The notes under the pieces are model-generated. The model saw nothing but the letters and a program-made list of their open reading frames with translations, made no database searches and was not told the origin of the DNA. Source: Paenibacillus elgii NBRC 100335 (GTDB lineage Bacteria; Bacillota; Bacilli; Paenibacillales; NBRC-103111). Taken from it: DNA of 64,000 bases. The position numbers were made by a program, and so were the translations under genes. The stretch spans positions 1 to 64,000 of the forward strand of contig NZ_BIMB01000001.1 of NCBI RefSeq assembly GCF_004000865.1. The letters are read 5' to 3'. Within the stretch, counting starts at the first letter, position 1; each line of letters starts with the position of its first letter. Below are positions 27,816 to 36,169 of this stretch, piece after piece.

Positions 27816-28718
27816 TTAGGCCCAGGCGGCCTTTTTCTCGAAAAAGTCGATCAAAAATTTGCGGAACACTTCCGCCACGGGCGGAAGCTTTTCGCCGTTT
27901 CGGCGAATCAGCCCAATGCTGCGCGTAACGACCGGTTCCGTAACGCGCACCTTGACCGGCTGAAGCTCGTTGATTTCCTTCAGCGCCATCTCCGGCAGCA
28001 GGCTGACGCCCATGCCTGCCGCTACCAGCCCGCGGATCGTATCCGTTTCTTCCCCTTCAAATCCGATTTGGGGCGTAAAGCCCGCCTTTGAACAAGCTTC
28101 CAGTACGATCGCGCGGAGCGAATACTCTTCGCTGAACATGACGAACGATTCGCCGCTAAGCTGGTCCAGCTTAATTGATTCGTTTCCCGATAACGCATGG
28201 CCTTCCGGCACGATGGCATACAGCTCTTCCTCAAGCAGCACTTCACCGACCACGTGATTATGCTTCTCCGGAAAAGGTGAAATGAAAGCGAGATCGATTT
28301 CTCCTTTCATGACGTCGCGGATCAAGCTGTTATAAGTCCCCTGACGCAGGCGGAACTTGACGTTCGGGTAATGCTTGCGGAAGCTCGCGACGACTGTCGG
28401 CAGCAAGTTAATACCAAGACTGTGGGGAAAACCAATCCGAATTTCGCCCCGCTCCGGGTCAAGAAATTCGTGGACCTCATCCACCGCGCGATCCAGATCG
28501 GTCAGAATGCCCTCCACCCGGCACAAAAACAGCTTTCCGACCGAAGTCAGCTGCAGATTGCGGCCCTTTTGCACAAACAATTGTACGCCAAGCTCTTCCT
28601 CCAGTTGATGGATTTGGCGGCTTACCGCCGATTGCGCCACATGCAGTTCTTCCGCTGCCTGGGTTACGTGCTGTTTGCGCGCCACTTTTACAAAATACTG
28701 CAGCTGTCTAAGTTCCAA
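27816..28718 (-). CDS. LysR-family transcriptional regulator
   Basis: The product is 300 residues from TTG 28718, preceded by GGGGGAAGGA. The frame stays open far upstream but nothing before this start resembles the family. The N-terminal helix-turn-helix reads ELRQLQYFVKVARKQHVTQAAEELHVAQSAVSRQIHQLEEELG, followed by the two-lobed LysR effector domain (residues 90-295). The length is exactly the family norm. It is divergent from tpx, the usual arrangement for a LysR protein and its target, so it may control the thiol peroxidase. Confidence 0.92.
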   Translation of the reverse strand: MELRQLQYFVKVARKQHVTQAAEELHVAQSAVSRQIHQLEEELGVQLFVQKGRNLQLTSVGKLFLCRVEGILTDLDRAVDEVHEFLDPERGEIRIGFPHSLGINLLPTVVASFRKHYPNVKFRLRQGTYNSLIRDVMKGEIDLAFISPFPEKHNHVVGEVLLEEELYAIVPEGHALSGNESIKLDQLSGESFVMFSEEYSLRAIVLEACSKAGFTPQIGFEGEETDTIRGLVAAGMGVSLLPEMALKEINELQPVKVRVTEPVVTRSIGLIRRNGEKLPPVAEVFRKFLIDFFEKKAAWA

Positions 28719-28847
28719 AGCTATTCCTTCCCCCTGTATATATTTAAAGTTGTGCACTCCTATTGGACAAGTTCTCTTATAAAAGATTATAATATATTTT
28801 GGTGAAATACCAATCATTCTCACACATTGAAGGAGGCCCATGTACTC

Positions 28848-29351
28848 ATGGCAAAAGCGGCATTCAAAGGCAACCCGATTACCCTCATCGGAACGGAAGT
28901 TAAGCCAGGCGATAAAGCTCCCGATTTCACAGTAAACAAAAACCTGCTCGAAACCGCATCTCTTGCCGATTATGCCGGCAAAGTGAAGCTGATCAGCGTG
29001 GTGCCTTCTTTGGACACCGGCGTATGCGATGCGCAAACCCGCCGTTTCAATGAAGAAGCTGCCAAGCTCGGCGACAACGTCGTTGTACTGACGATCAGCG
29101 TGGATCTTCCGTTCGCGCAATCCCGCTGGTGCGGCGCTGCGGGCATCGATAAAGTCGTAACGCTGTCCGACTACAAAAACCGCTCGTTCGGCAAAGCGTA
29201 CGGCGTGCTGATTGACGAACTGCAATTGCTGATGAGATCCATCTTCGTCATCGATGCAAACGATACCGTACAATACGTGGAATACCTCGGCGAAATGACC
29301 GAGCATCCGAACTACGAAGCTGCGATCGAAGCAGTGAAAAAGCTCGTTTAA
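28848..29351 (+). CDS. tpx: thiol peroxidase
   Basis: The product is 167 residues from ATG 28848, behind AGGAGG. It is a cytoplasmic atypical 2-Cys peroxiredoxin that reduces hydroperoxides with thioredoxin. Peroxidatic Cys60 lies in [15 protein letters not shown] and resolving Cys95 in [12 protein letters not shown]; the spacing is exactly as in Tpx. The gene is transcribed away from the LysR regulator and ends in a strong bidirectional terminator. Confidence 0.96.
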   Translation: MAKAAFKGNPITLIGTEVKPGDKAPDFTVNKNLLETASLADYAGKVKLISVVPSLDTGVCDAQTRRFNEEAAKLGDNVVVLTISVDLPFAQSRWCGAAGIDKVVTLSDYKNRSFGKAYGVLIDELQLLMRSIFVIDANDTVQYVEYLGEMTEHPNYEAAIEAVKKLV

Positions 29352-29381
29352 TATCGTTTCCGATCATCAGTCATGACACAC

Positions 29382-29424
29382 AAAAAAACAGCGGGCAGCC
29401 GTGGAGCTCCTCGCTGTTTTTTTT
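29382..29424. terminator. bidirectional terminator
   Basis: AAAAACAGCG and CGCTGTTTTT pair, with A and T runs on either side. It serves tpx and the convergent gene ending at 29423. Confidence 0.8.
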
Positions 29425-29812
29425 AATCGTTTATTTTATAAGCGGCCAGCCGCTTGTCAATGTGCCTATATATATCAAGGATCGTCCTGTAATTCGACCC
29501 GAGGTCTCCGAGCGAGCCGCGGGAAGCCGAATAAATATCGATCGCCGTCTTGAGCGGGTTAATGCCGAACATGGTAAGGGTAATATCCTGCGTGCGGCCG
29601 GTAATGGTGCGCCGTTCCACTACGATTTCGCCGACGTTCTTGACTTCGTGGAGAAGTTTGTAGCCGCTTAGCTTCTTGAACATGTTCACGACTTCGTCCC
29701 ATGCCTGATCTTTGGAGATTTTATAGTATCGGGTCTTCAAAGCCGGGTCCTTAGCCTTCTCTCCTGTTGTTTCGTGGCTGCGAATGAGACCGATTAAGGT
29801 GCGCTTTAGCAA
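29423..29812 (-). CDS. cytoplasmic protein, DUF1499-like
   Basis: The product is 129 residues from TTG 29812, with GGAGGGAAGG ahead. The C-terminal half reads IYSASRGSLGDLGSNYRTILDIYRHIDKRL. This resembles the S-A-S-R-x-G-x-x-D-x-G-x-N-x-x-R ending of DUF1499 proteins, which is the basis for the tentative call. The N-terminal part (AWDEVVNMFKKLSGYKLLHEVKNVGEIVVERR) fits a small alpha/beta fold. There is no signal peptide or membrane span. Function unknown. Confidence 0.7.
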   Translation of the reverse strand: MLKRTLIGLIRSHETTGEKAKDPALKTRYYKISKDQAWDEVVNMFKKLSGYKLLHEVKNVGEIVVERRTITGRTQDITLTMFGINPLKTAIDIYSASRGSLGDLGSNYRTILDIYRHIDKRLAAYKIND

Positions 29813-30047
29813 AGCCTTCCCTCCTCAATGAAGTGACAATCTATTCCGGTTAACACTATCTTTTATCATATCATTGTTTGCAGGGAAGAGAAAGAGCTAA
29901 CGAATAAAACCGTTCATATTTTGTACAAAATTGATTTCTGCGTTTCCCTTGCTTCCAGTATATTACCATGGAAGCCAGTCTATGATTCGAATCCCGGACA
30001 AGTTTGCGATTTCGCGTTACATATTTTTTCAAAGGAGAAATTCATTG

Positions 30048-30533
30048 ATGCTGATACGACAAGCACGGCCAACCGATATAGCCGAAGCATATGCGATTGA
30101 AACGATGTCCTATCCCCCGGAAGTCGCCGCTTCCCGCGAAGCGTTCGATTACCGCTTGCAGACGTTCGGCCGTTATTTCAAGGTAGCCGAGCACGACGGA
30201 CGGGTCGTCGGAATCGCCAATGCCGTTCGCCTATCTCATGAAAACCTTGCTGATGAAGAAATGAAGCAGACCGGAGCCAGTGACCCGGAAGGACGGTTTT
30301 TGTGCGTGCTGACCGTCGCCGTCCACCCGGATTATCGCGGCAGCGGACTCGGCGCCCGGCTGATGGGAGCTTTACTGGAGCAAGCGGAGGCGGACGGGCT
30401 CGAAGCCGTACTGCTGCTATGCGAGAAGCATTTGATTTCGTTCTACGAACGTCTGGGCTTCCGGTATATCCGGTCTTCGGCGTCCGAACATGGCGGCATC
30501 GCCTGGCAAGAAATGAAACGCGATTGCAGGTGA
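30048..30533 (+). CDS. GNAT-family N-acetyltransferase
   Basis: The product is 161 residues from ATG 30048, behind AAAGGAG; the open frame further upstream has no start signal. The acetyl-CoA site is in VLTVAVHPDYRGSGLGARLMGALLEQAEADG (R-G-S-G-L-G/A). The C-terminal FYERLGFRYIRSSASEHGGIAWQEMKR matches arylalkylamine-type GNATs. The substrate cannot be inferred. It is a single-gene unit convergent with the transaldolase gene. Confidence 0.88.
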   Translation: MLIRQARPTDIAEAYAIETMSYPPEVAASREAFDYRLQTFGRYFKVAEHDGRVVGIANAVRLSHENLADEEMKQTGASDPEGRFLCVLTVAVHPDYRGSGLGARLMGALLEQAEADGLEAVLLLCEKHLISFYERLGFRYIRSSASEHGGIAWQEMKRDCR

Positions 30534-30541
30534 CGAACAGA

Positions 30542-30586
30542 AACAGGGCCTGCTGCCGCTTAGGCGCAGCGCAGGCCCTGTTGGTT
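30542..30586. terminator. hairpin between convergent genes
   Basis: CAGGGCCTGC pairs perfectly with GCAGGCCCTG, with a nested inner stem. T-rich tails are weak on both sides, so termination in either direction is probable but not certain. Confidence 0.55.
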
Positions 30587-30626
30587 TACGTTGGACGAAG
30601 GATGGTTGTCCCATCCTCGTTTGGTT

Positions 30627-31283
30627 TTAGAATGAGCTTTGGTTCGCGCCTTCCCAGTCTTTCAGGAAGCGCTCGATACCGGCATCCGTTAACGGGTGCT
30701 TGATCATTTGCTGAATCACTTTATAGGGAACAGTAGCAATATCCGCTCCGAGCAGCGCCGCGTCGATGACATGAGTCGTCGTACGTACGCTTGCCGTAAT
30801 AATTTCGGAGCCGATGTTATGTACCTTGAACATTTCGCTGATTTCTTTAATCAAATTCATGCCGATTTGGTTAATATCGTCAAGGCGTCCGACAAACGGG
30901 GAGACGTACGTTGCTCCGGCGCGTGCGGCAAGCAAAGCTTGCGTCGAACTGAAAATCAGCGTCACGTTCGTTTTGATGCCCATCTCGCTGAAACGTTTCG
31001 TCGCTTTCAGTCCTTCTTCCGTCATTGGAACTTTTACAACAATACTATCGCCAAGAGCAGCCAGTTTTTTACCCTGTTCCACCATCTCGTCAGCTTGAAG
31101 GCTGATCACCTCAGCGCTGATCGGCAGGTTTCCGACGATCGAGATGATTTCCTTCACCGTTGCGAAGAAATCTTTTCCTTCTTTGGCAATGAGCGACGGG
31201 TTCGTCGTAACACCGGCAATGACGCCGAGTTCATGTGCTTTGCGGATTTCTTCCACATTGGCTGTGTCGATAAAGAGCTTCAT
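30627..31283 (-). CDS. fsa: transaldolase / fructose-6-phosphate aldolase family
   Basis: The product is 218 residues from ATG 31283, with AGAGGG at a suitable distance; an ATG three codons earlier is too close to that site. It is a small Schiff-base aldolase of the FSA/TalC type. Recognition motifs are [27 protein letters not shown], and [13 protein letters not shown] with the catalytic lysine. Whether it acts as transaldolase in the pentose phosphate pathway or as fructose-6-phosphate aldolase cannot be told by sequence alone. A perfect-consensus cre box (31306-31319) and the 6S RNA gene lie just upstream. Confidence 0.93.
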   Translation of the reverse strand: MKLFIDTANVEEIRKAHELGVIAGVTTNPSLIAKEGKDFFATVKEIISIVGNLPISAEVISLQADEMVEQGKKLAALGDSIVVKVPMTEEGLKATKRFSEMGIKTNVTLIFSSTQALLAARAGATYVSPFVGRLDDINQIGMNLIKEISEMFKVHNIGSEIITASVRTTTHVIDAALLGADIATVPYKVIQQMIKHPLTDAGIERFLKDWEGANQSSF

Positions 31284-31305
31284 CTCCAACATCCCTCTCT
31301 TTAAT

Positions 31306-31319
31306 TGTGAACGCTAACA
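31306..31319. promoter_or_regulatory. cre box (CcpA site) ahead of fsa
   Basis: TGTGAACGCTAACA matches the catabolite-responsive element consensus TGWNANCGNTNWCA at every defined position. It lies 23 bases before the fsa start and 13 bases after the 6S RNA T-run, so CcpA bound here would block transcripts arriving from upstream. Confidence 0.6.
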
Positions 31320-31331
31320 TTTTAACGCAAC

Positions 31332-31519
31332 AAAAAAACCCGCATATGCCGTCCGATTTCGTGTTTCAAACCCGCTCTCGCAGGTGGGTGTCCGCAGAAT
31401 CGGTTTTGAAGTCCCCTTTCGAGGGCATGACAGCCGCGATTCAATGTAGGTCTCCCTAGAAACAGTCATTGGTTCAAAACAACTGTAAAACCGAAACGCA
31501 CATCGCAGGATTTTGTTGT
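31332..31519 (-). ncRNA. ssrS: 6S RNA
   Basis: A transcript of about 188 nt is inferred from promoter to T-run (31332-31338). The two ends form a long closing stem with several GU pairs: CCTGC..AT.TGC near 31505 pairs with GCATATGCGGG near 31345. The 3' half carries ACACCCACCTGCGAGAGCGG, which resembles the conserved segment of Firmicute 6S RNAs. The middle contains the expected large unpaired bubble. It would bind sigma-A RNA polymerase as a promoter mimic. The call rests on remembered family features and folding by eye; the 5' end is estimated from the promoter. Confidence 0.78.
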
Positions 31520-31525
31520 ATTCCT

Positions 31526-31554
31526 ATTATAGTCCACTCTAGGGTGAAAGTAAA
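31526..31554 (-). promoter_or_regulatory. strong sigma-A promoter of 6S RNA
   Basis: On the minus strand TTTACT (31549-31554), a 17-base spacer and a perfect TATAAT (31526-31531) precede the 6S RNA by about seven bases. Confidence 0.7.
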
Positions 31555-31591
31555 CCTTTGCGCCGTTCTTCTTGTTGGAACCGGGGGAAAA

Positions 31592-32383
31592 TTACGGGTT
31601 TTCCGCCTTGCGCTCCGATTCGGCCGCCTCCGGAGCATCGGCATTTTCCGTCTCCAGACGCTGCTGTTCCGCTTCTTTCTCGGCCAGCTCTTGCTGCTTC
31701 TCCTGCAGCTTTCCGAATATCAGGTTAAAGTGCCAGAACGATACGACTGCGATCAAGCTGCCCATAAAAAAAGGAATCAGGAACGTAAACATATTAAAGC
31801 TGACATACAGGACGATGCCGTTCAACACGATCATCGACAGCGATCGCACCGGATTGCCGATCGTAATCAACAGCGCATTTTTGACAATTTGCAAAATCTT
31901 CATGTGCAGGTGCGACAGGATCGAGAAGAAATGGAACAACGAAATGATCAACAGCACGGTGAGCGATAGCACTAAAAAGCGTAAAATGCCAAAGGTTCCC
32001 ATTTGATTCCCATAAAACTGGAAATTAGTGTACAGAATGGCGCCAATGAGAATATAAATCAGACCACCAAGCAAGCTTTGGACGAAGTTATCCTTATAGC
32101 CGCGAAAAAACGTCTTGAACAGCGGCACATCCTCTTCCCCCGTCAACCACTTCCGAGCCACGCTGAACATCGCTGTCGTCGACGGAAAGATAGTGAATGG
32201 CGCGACAACGGCCATCAATATAAGTGTTTGCAGTGCTTGATCGGCCGATTGAGACTGCAAAAAAACGAGCCCCAGGAAAAAGAAAGGAATGGCACATATG
32301 ACCCATAATACGTTGATTACCGATAGTCTCATGATCCATTCGGAAATACGGTAAAACCCACCCATGATTCCTCGAAATTCCAA
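31592..32383 (-). CDS. YesL-family (DUF624) membrane protein
   Basis: The product is 263 residues from TTG 32383, with AGGAGGGC nine bases ahead. Five or six spans are visible; the DUF624 signature is at the N terminus (GGFYRISEWIMRLSVINVLWVICAIPFFFLG) and in FTIFPSTTAMFSVARKWLTGEEDVPLFKTFFRGYKDNF. The C-terminal 45 residues are a charged helix rich in Glu and Gln, which is an extension to the usual family. YesL genes often accompany carbohydrate ABC transporters in Paenibacillus and Bacillus, but none is next to this one. Confidence 0.9.
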   Translation of the reverse strand: MEFRGIMGGFYRISEWIMRLSVINVLWVICAIPFFFLGLVFLQSQSADQALQTLILMAVVAPFTIFPSTTAMFSVARKWLTGEEDVPLFKTFFRGYKDNFVQSLLGGLIYILIGAILYTNFQFYGNQMGTFGILRFLVLSLTVLLIISLFHFFSILSHLHMKILQIVKNALLITIGNPVRSLSMIVLNGIVLYVSFNMFTFLIPFFMGSLIAVVSFWHFNLIFGKLQEKQQELAEKEAEQQRLETENADAPEAAESERKAENP

Positions 32384-32659
32384 ATCCTATGCCCTCCTTC
32401 ATCTGTATTGCTTTATTATAGCCTATTTCATTCCATCTAGGTAGCCGTCCATATCTAATGCTGCAAATAACATATGCTAAAGTACCAACCACGGTTAGTA
32501 GCCCCCGTCATCCGTTATGTACGCACAGCGGAATGTCCCATGGGCAAGCAAGGGATACCCGCGCCCGGATGCCGAGGAGCTCAACTTGCACATGAGAACC
32601 GTTATCCGTCAGGATAACGCTGTTTCTAGTGGTAAAATACAGGAAGGAGGCTGGTCACT

Positions 32660-32758
32660 ATGGGTGGTTTCGCAGGAGGAGGATTGTGGACTTCCACTGC
32701 CGTTATTTTGGTTCTGTTTATTCTGCTGGTCATCGTTAGCTGCAGCTTCTGGATCTAA
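32660..32758 (+). CDS. YjcZ-family sporulation peptide
   Basis: The product is 32 residues from ATG 32660, behind AGGAAGGAGG. It opens with MGGFAGGGLW and continues as one membrane span ending in IVSCSFWI, the pattern of the small YjcZ/CotG-neighbour sporulation peptides of Bacillales. The leader holds a perfect eight-base-pair hairpin with a GTCA loop at 32600-32619. Apart from this hairpin I see nothing in 32384-32659. A terminator follows at 32775. Confidence 0.75.
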   Translation: MGGFAGGGLWTSTAVILVLFILLVIVSCSFWI

Positions 32759-32774
32759 TTCATGCAATGGTATA

Positions 32775-32811
32775 GCAGGCATGTGCAGGTACGTACATGG
32801 CCTGCCTTTTT
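32775..32811 (+). terminator. terminator of the YjcZ peptide gene
   Basis: GCAGGC pairs with GCCTGC, with an inner ATGT/ACAT helix, followed by CTTTTT. Confidence 0.6.
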
Positions 32812-32817
32812 ATGGCT

Positions 32818-32858
32818 AAAAAAAAGCAAGCACGCTTTAGATGGCGTGCTTGCTTTTT
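32818..32858. terminator. strong bidirectional terminator downstream of cshA
   Basis: AAAAAGCAAGCACGC pairs with GCGTGCTTGCTTTTT, a perfect 15-bp arm. It lies just beyond the stop of the helicase gene. Confidence 0.85.
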
Positions 32859-32863
32859 GTTCA

Positions 32864-34444
32864 TTACACCAGTGTTTCTTCGTTCGAGCGGTTGGAGGAA
32901 CGGGAGTACCCTCCGCGATTGTCGCGGTCCGAACGGCCGCGGTCGCGGTCGCGTCCGCCGTCACGGTATCCGCCGCCGCCGTCGCGACGGTTGCGGTCCC
33001 CGCCACGATAGCCGCCACGGTCACCGCCATAAGGGCGATCGTTGCGACGTGCGCCACCAGCCGTACCGTAAGAGCCCGACGGTCTGCGTCCGTTGCTGCG
33101 GACGTCCGGTCTTCTTTTCTTCGCACGGATCGGATCTTCCGGTGTCAGTTCGATTTCGACGTCTTTCTTCTCGCCGGTAAGCAGCTTGAACGCCGCAGCC
33201 AGGAGGTGAACGGAATCGTGCTGCTCCAGCAGGGAAATCGCAAGACCTTTAAATTGATTGTGGTCGTCGCTTTGCATCGCTTCCAGCACGCGCTCTGCCG
33301 TCATTTTTTGCTTGCCTTCGATGGCTTCCGCCAGGCTCGGCATCGGCTTGCGGGAAATTTTGTGACGCGTGATTTTCTCGATAAAATGCAGGTGGTCGAT
33401 CTCGCGCGGCGTAACGAACGTATACGCTGCGCCTTCCTTGCCCGCACGGCCGGTACGGCCGATCCGGTGCACGTAGCTTTCCGGGTCCTGCGGCAGGTCG
33501 AAGTTGATGACGTGGGTAACGCCCGATACGTCCAAGCCGCGGGCCGCTACGTCGGTTGCGACGAGTACGTCGATGCTTCCGTCGCGGAATTTGCGCATTA
33601 CGTTGTCACGCTGATTTTGGGACAGATCCCCATGCAGACCTTCGGCAGTATAGCCGCGCTTCTGCAATGCTTCGGAGAGCTCGTCAACCCGGCGCTTCGT
33701 CCGGCCGAAGATGATCGCAAGGTCCGGCGCTTCCATGTCGATCAAGCGGCAGAGCGCTTCGAACTTCTGGCGCTCGTGAAGCTCGATGTACGATTGATCG
33801 ATCAGCGGCGCGCTAACTTGCTTCGGAATGACGGATACGTGCTCCGGGTTGCTCAAAAACTGCTGAGCCAGCTTCTGAATGTTGATCGGCATCGTCGCCG
33901 AGAACAGCATCGTTTGACGCTCATCCGGTACGAGCTTCAGGATCGATTGGATGTCCTCCATGAAGCCCATATCAAGCATTTCGTCAGCCTCGTCCAAGAT
34001 GACGGTTTGCACATCGTCCAGCTTAATGGTTTTACGGTTGATGTGGTCGAGCAGACGGCCCGGCGTACCGATGATGATTTGCGGCTTTTTACGCAGCGCA
34101 CGAATTTGCTTTACGATATCTTGACCGCCGTAAATCGGCAGGGAGCGAATGCCCTTGAAGCGTCCCAGCTTCTCGATCTCTTCCGCTACCTGGATTGCCA
34201 ATTCACGTGTCGGGCACATGATCAAAGCAACGATACGCTCTTCTTTAATGTCGATCTTGTTAATGAGCGGGATGCCGAATGCCGCGGTTTTCCCTGTTCC
34301 CGTTTGCGCTTGGCCGATAAGGTCGCGTCCTTCCATCGCTATCGGAATGGCTTTTTCCTGGATCGGCGTCGACTCCTCGAAGCCCATTTCCGTAATTGCG
34401 CGAAGTACCTTTGGCTCTAAGCCGAATTCACTGAAAGTTTTCAA
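32864..34444 (-). CDS. cshA: DEAD-box RNA helicase CshA
   Basis: The product is 526 residues from TTG 34444, with AAAGGAGA ahead. It is the main DEAD-box helicase of Firmicute RNA degradosomes and cold adaptation. Motifs in order: Q motif (GFEESTPIQEKAIP), Walker A AQTGTGKT near residue 50, PTRELAIQ, VILDEADEML, LFSATMP, and HRIGRTGRAGKEG. The C-terminal domain (about 440-526) is rich in RGG-type repeats (GGDRGGYRGGDRNRRDGGGGYRDGG), giving an unusually basic, disordered RNA-binding tail. The long reading frame on the opposite strand is a shadow of this biased tail. Confidence 0.95.
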   Translation of the reverse strand: MKTFSEFGLEPKVLRAITEMGFEESTPIQEKAIPIAMEGRDLIGQAQTGTGKTAAFGIPLINKIDIKEERIVALIMCPTRELAIQVAEEIEKLGRFKGIRSLPIYGGQDIVKQIRALRKKPQIIIGTPGRLLDHINRKTIKLDDVQTVILDEADEMLDMGFMEDIQSILKLVPDERQTMLFSATMPINIQKLAQQFLSNPEHVSVIPKQVSAPLIDQSYIELHERQKFEALCRLIDMEAPDLAIIFGRTKRRVDELSEALQKRGYTAEGLHGDLSQNQRDNVMRKFRDGSIDVLVATDVAARGLDVSGVTHVINFDLPQDPESYVHRIGRTGRAGKEGAAYTFVTPREIDHLHFIEKITRHKISRKPMPSLAEAIEGKQKMTAERVLEAMQSDDHNQFKGLAISLLEQHDSVHLLAAAFKLLTGEKKDVEIELTPEDPIRAKKRRPDVRSNGRRPSGSYGTAGGARRNDRPYGGDRGGYRGGDRNRRDGGGGYRDGGRDRDRGRSDRDNRGGYSRSSNRSNEETLV

Positions 34445-34705
34445 ATGATTTCAATCTCCTTTGTTCTAGGGTTCATCTTTTGTCTATACCCTTAAGTGCG
34501 CTCCTATCTTCTATTTTTAATCTCTTCATGAAACACCTTCCAAGCCGTGTCAATATGAACAGTCAAGGCCGTACTTAAGAATATCTTTAGTAGTATACCA
34601 TACCCTGATGCCATATTCCAGAATTGTTCAAACTTGAAACCCAAATTCGCCGAATATCGTATATAATAATTATATTCGTCGATTTTGAAAAGGAGCGAAA
34701 TGCCC

Positions 34706-35239
34706 ATGTCCATCTGGAAAAGAGTCGGTTCAATTATCAAGAGCAACAATCCGGAGCCGGAAGTAAAGCCATCGAACCCGTTGGAGGAAACAATGGTCGG
34801 CGATATTCTTAATGTAGACCTCGAAGAATATGTCGTATCCGGCAAGGCCGTTTATTTTGACCGCGGGTTTGCGCCGCACCGCTTTGCGTATTATCTGCAA
34901 AACGGCAAGCATATATCATGTCTGCTTGTGGAAAAAGGACGCACGTACGAATGTTTTTTATGCGAATTTGTGGAAGGCTCGCTTGATGATCCGAACGACG
35001 TGCCGTCGGTGCTCGACGTCGGCGGCGAAGTGACGTACCATATGGAGCATAACCGCACGGATACGGTGCGTGTCGAAGGGAACACCGATTTCCGCGCAGG
35101 AGACGAAGTCATGTTCTGGCGTTACTTCGGTTCGGAGAACCGTTACTTCTTCCTGCAATGGCAGGACGGGAAATATGTCGCCATGGAGGGCTCCCCGACA
35201 CCGGCGGGACAAATTAAATTTATGAAGGGCTCCCGATGA
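34706..35239 (+). CDS. DUF4178 protein
   Basis: The product is 177 residues from ATG 34706; an ATG at 34700 is only four bases from the AAGGAG and is less likely. The conserved core is VGDILNVDLEEYVVSGKAVYFDRGFAPHRFAYYLQNGKHISCLLVEKG and a second half with FRAGDEVMFWRYFGSENRYFFLQW, matching DUF4178. Function is unknown. In many Bacilli DUF4178 and DUF4247 genes are neighbours, sometimes with PspA and a spermidine synthase; here only the DUF4247 gene follows, 62 bases later. Confidence 0.85.
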   Translation: MSIWKRVGSIIKSNNPEPEVKPSNPLEETMVGDILNVDLEEYVVSGKAVYFDRGFAPHRFAYYLQNGKHISCLLVEKGRTYECFLCEFVEGSLDDPNDVPSVLDVGGEVTYHMEHNRTDTVRVEGNTDFRAGDEVMFWRYFGSENRYFFLQWQDGKYVAMEGSPTPAGQIKFMKGSR

Positions 35240-35301
35240 CCGTTCGTCCTCATTTCCATAATCGAATGATTAAATCAGCTTGAAATGGAGGTGACCGCCG
35301 C

Positions 35302-36063
35302 ATGATCAACAAATTGTCCAAATGGATTGCCATCCTGCTGGTATTCACGTTGCTGGCCGCTTGCGGCGACGCCGGCAACTATATTAAAGACAATTATTCG
35401 TTAATCGACGTTCAAGGGCAAGGAAAGAGCACGGCCAAAATTTATTCCGTCGCGGGAAAAGACGTGCCGACCGTCGCCAAGGAAATTGCAGGCAAGGAAA
35501 AGCCGACCGAAATGAGCAAGGATTCGGAAGAACGGATGTTCCTGGTTTACGATAATAAGATCGTCAACGTACAGAAGGACCCGAACACCGAAGGAACCAC
35601 CTTGGTCGAGGTTGACTCCATCCAATACGCCAAAGAAAACTATAGCTCCTCGTTCCTCCAGGGCTATGTGGCGGCAACGCTGCTGCAATCCCTGTTCGGT
35701 GGCGGCTGGTTCAACAACAACCGCGGCACAGGCAATGATTACAAGGGGTACACGTCGAGCCCACGCTATAACGATTACGGCAAGTACCAATCTGCTCCTA
35801 ATCCCGGGTCGACAGGCTCGGGCTCGACGACCAAGCCGCAGCCTTCGACGTCCGATCGCAAAGGAAGCTTTAGCACGACGCCGTCGAAGCCGCAAACGAC
35901 GACACCGTCCAATCCGCAGACGGATACGCCGTCAAAGAGCAATCCGTCCGTAGGGGATTCGGCCAGAAAGAGCGACGGCTCCAAACCGACTTACAAGACG
36001 CCTTCCTCCGGTTCCTCGAAACCGAGCACCAGCTCGCGTTCCGGATCGTTCAAGCGCAAATAA
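35302..36063 (+). CDS. DUF4247 lipoprotein
   Basis: The product is 253 residues from ATG 35302, behind AATGGAGGTGACCG. The lipobox LLAACG places Cys21 as the lipidated residue. The DUF4247 domain spans about 25-140 (NYIKDNYSLIDVQGQGKSTAKIYSVAGKDVPTVAKEI, then GYVAATLLQSLFGGGWF). The C-terminal 100 residues are a low-complexity Ser/Thr/Pro/Lys-rich tail, which suggests a flexible spacer through the cell wall. It is likely co-transcribed with the DUF4178 gene and ends at a clear terminator. Confidence 0.88.
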   Translation: MINKLSKWIAILLVFTLLAACGDAGNYIKDNYSLIDVQGQGKSTAKIYSVAGKDVPTVAKEIAGKEKPTEMSKDSEERMFLVYDNKIVNVQKDPNTEGTTLVEVDSIQYAKENYSSSFLQGYVAATLLQSLFGGGWFNNNRGTGNDYKGYTSSPRYNDYGKYQSAPNPGSTGSGSTTKPQPSTSDRKGSFSTTPSKPQTTTPSNPQTDTPSKSNPSVGDSARKSDGSKPTYKTPSSGSSKPSTSSRSGSFKRK

Positions 36064-36068
36064 GACCG

Positions 36069-36106
36069 CCAAGCTTTCCCTTAACCTGGGAAGCTTGGCT
36101 CTTTTT
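36069..36106 (+). terminator. intrinsic terminator
   Basis: CCAAGCTTTCCC pairs with GGGAAGCTTGG and is followed by CTCTTTTT. It closes the DUF4178-DUF4247 unit. Confidence 0.8.
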
Positions 36107-36169
36107 CGGCTTTCGGGGGTTCAAAACGGTCAAAACGCTTCATACTAAAAGCATGCGGGAGGTGCATTC

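Noticed and set aside
28719-29306. N-terminal extension of the LysR frame up to 29306
   Set aside because: It overlaps tpx on the other strand entirely, lacks any family match and has no start signal; the TTG at 28718 with its ribosome binding site fits the family length.
32762-34420. Long open frame on the plus strand opposite cshA (552 codons)
   Set aside because: It is the antisense shadow of the helicase gene, created by codon bias; the translation is a low-complexity Arg/Ala/Val-rich string without family motifs.
34504-34845. Minus-strand frame overlapping the DUF4178 start
   Set aside because: No ribosome binding site or family match, and it conflicts with the well-supported DUF4178 gene.
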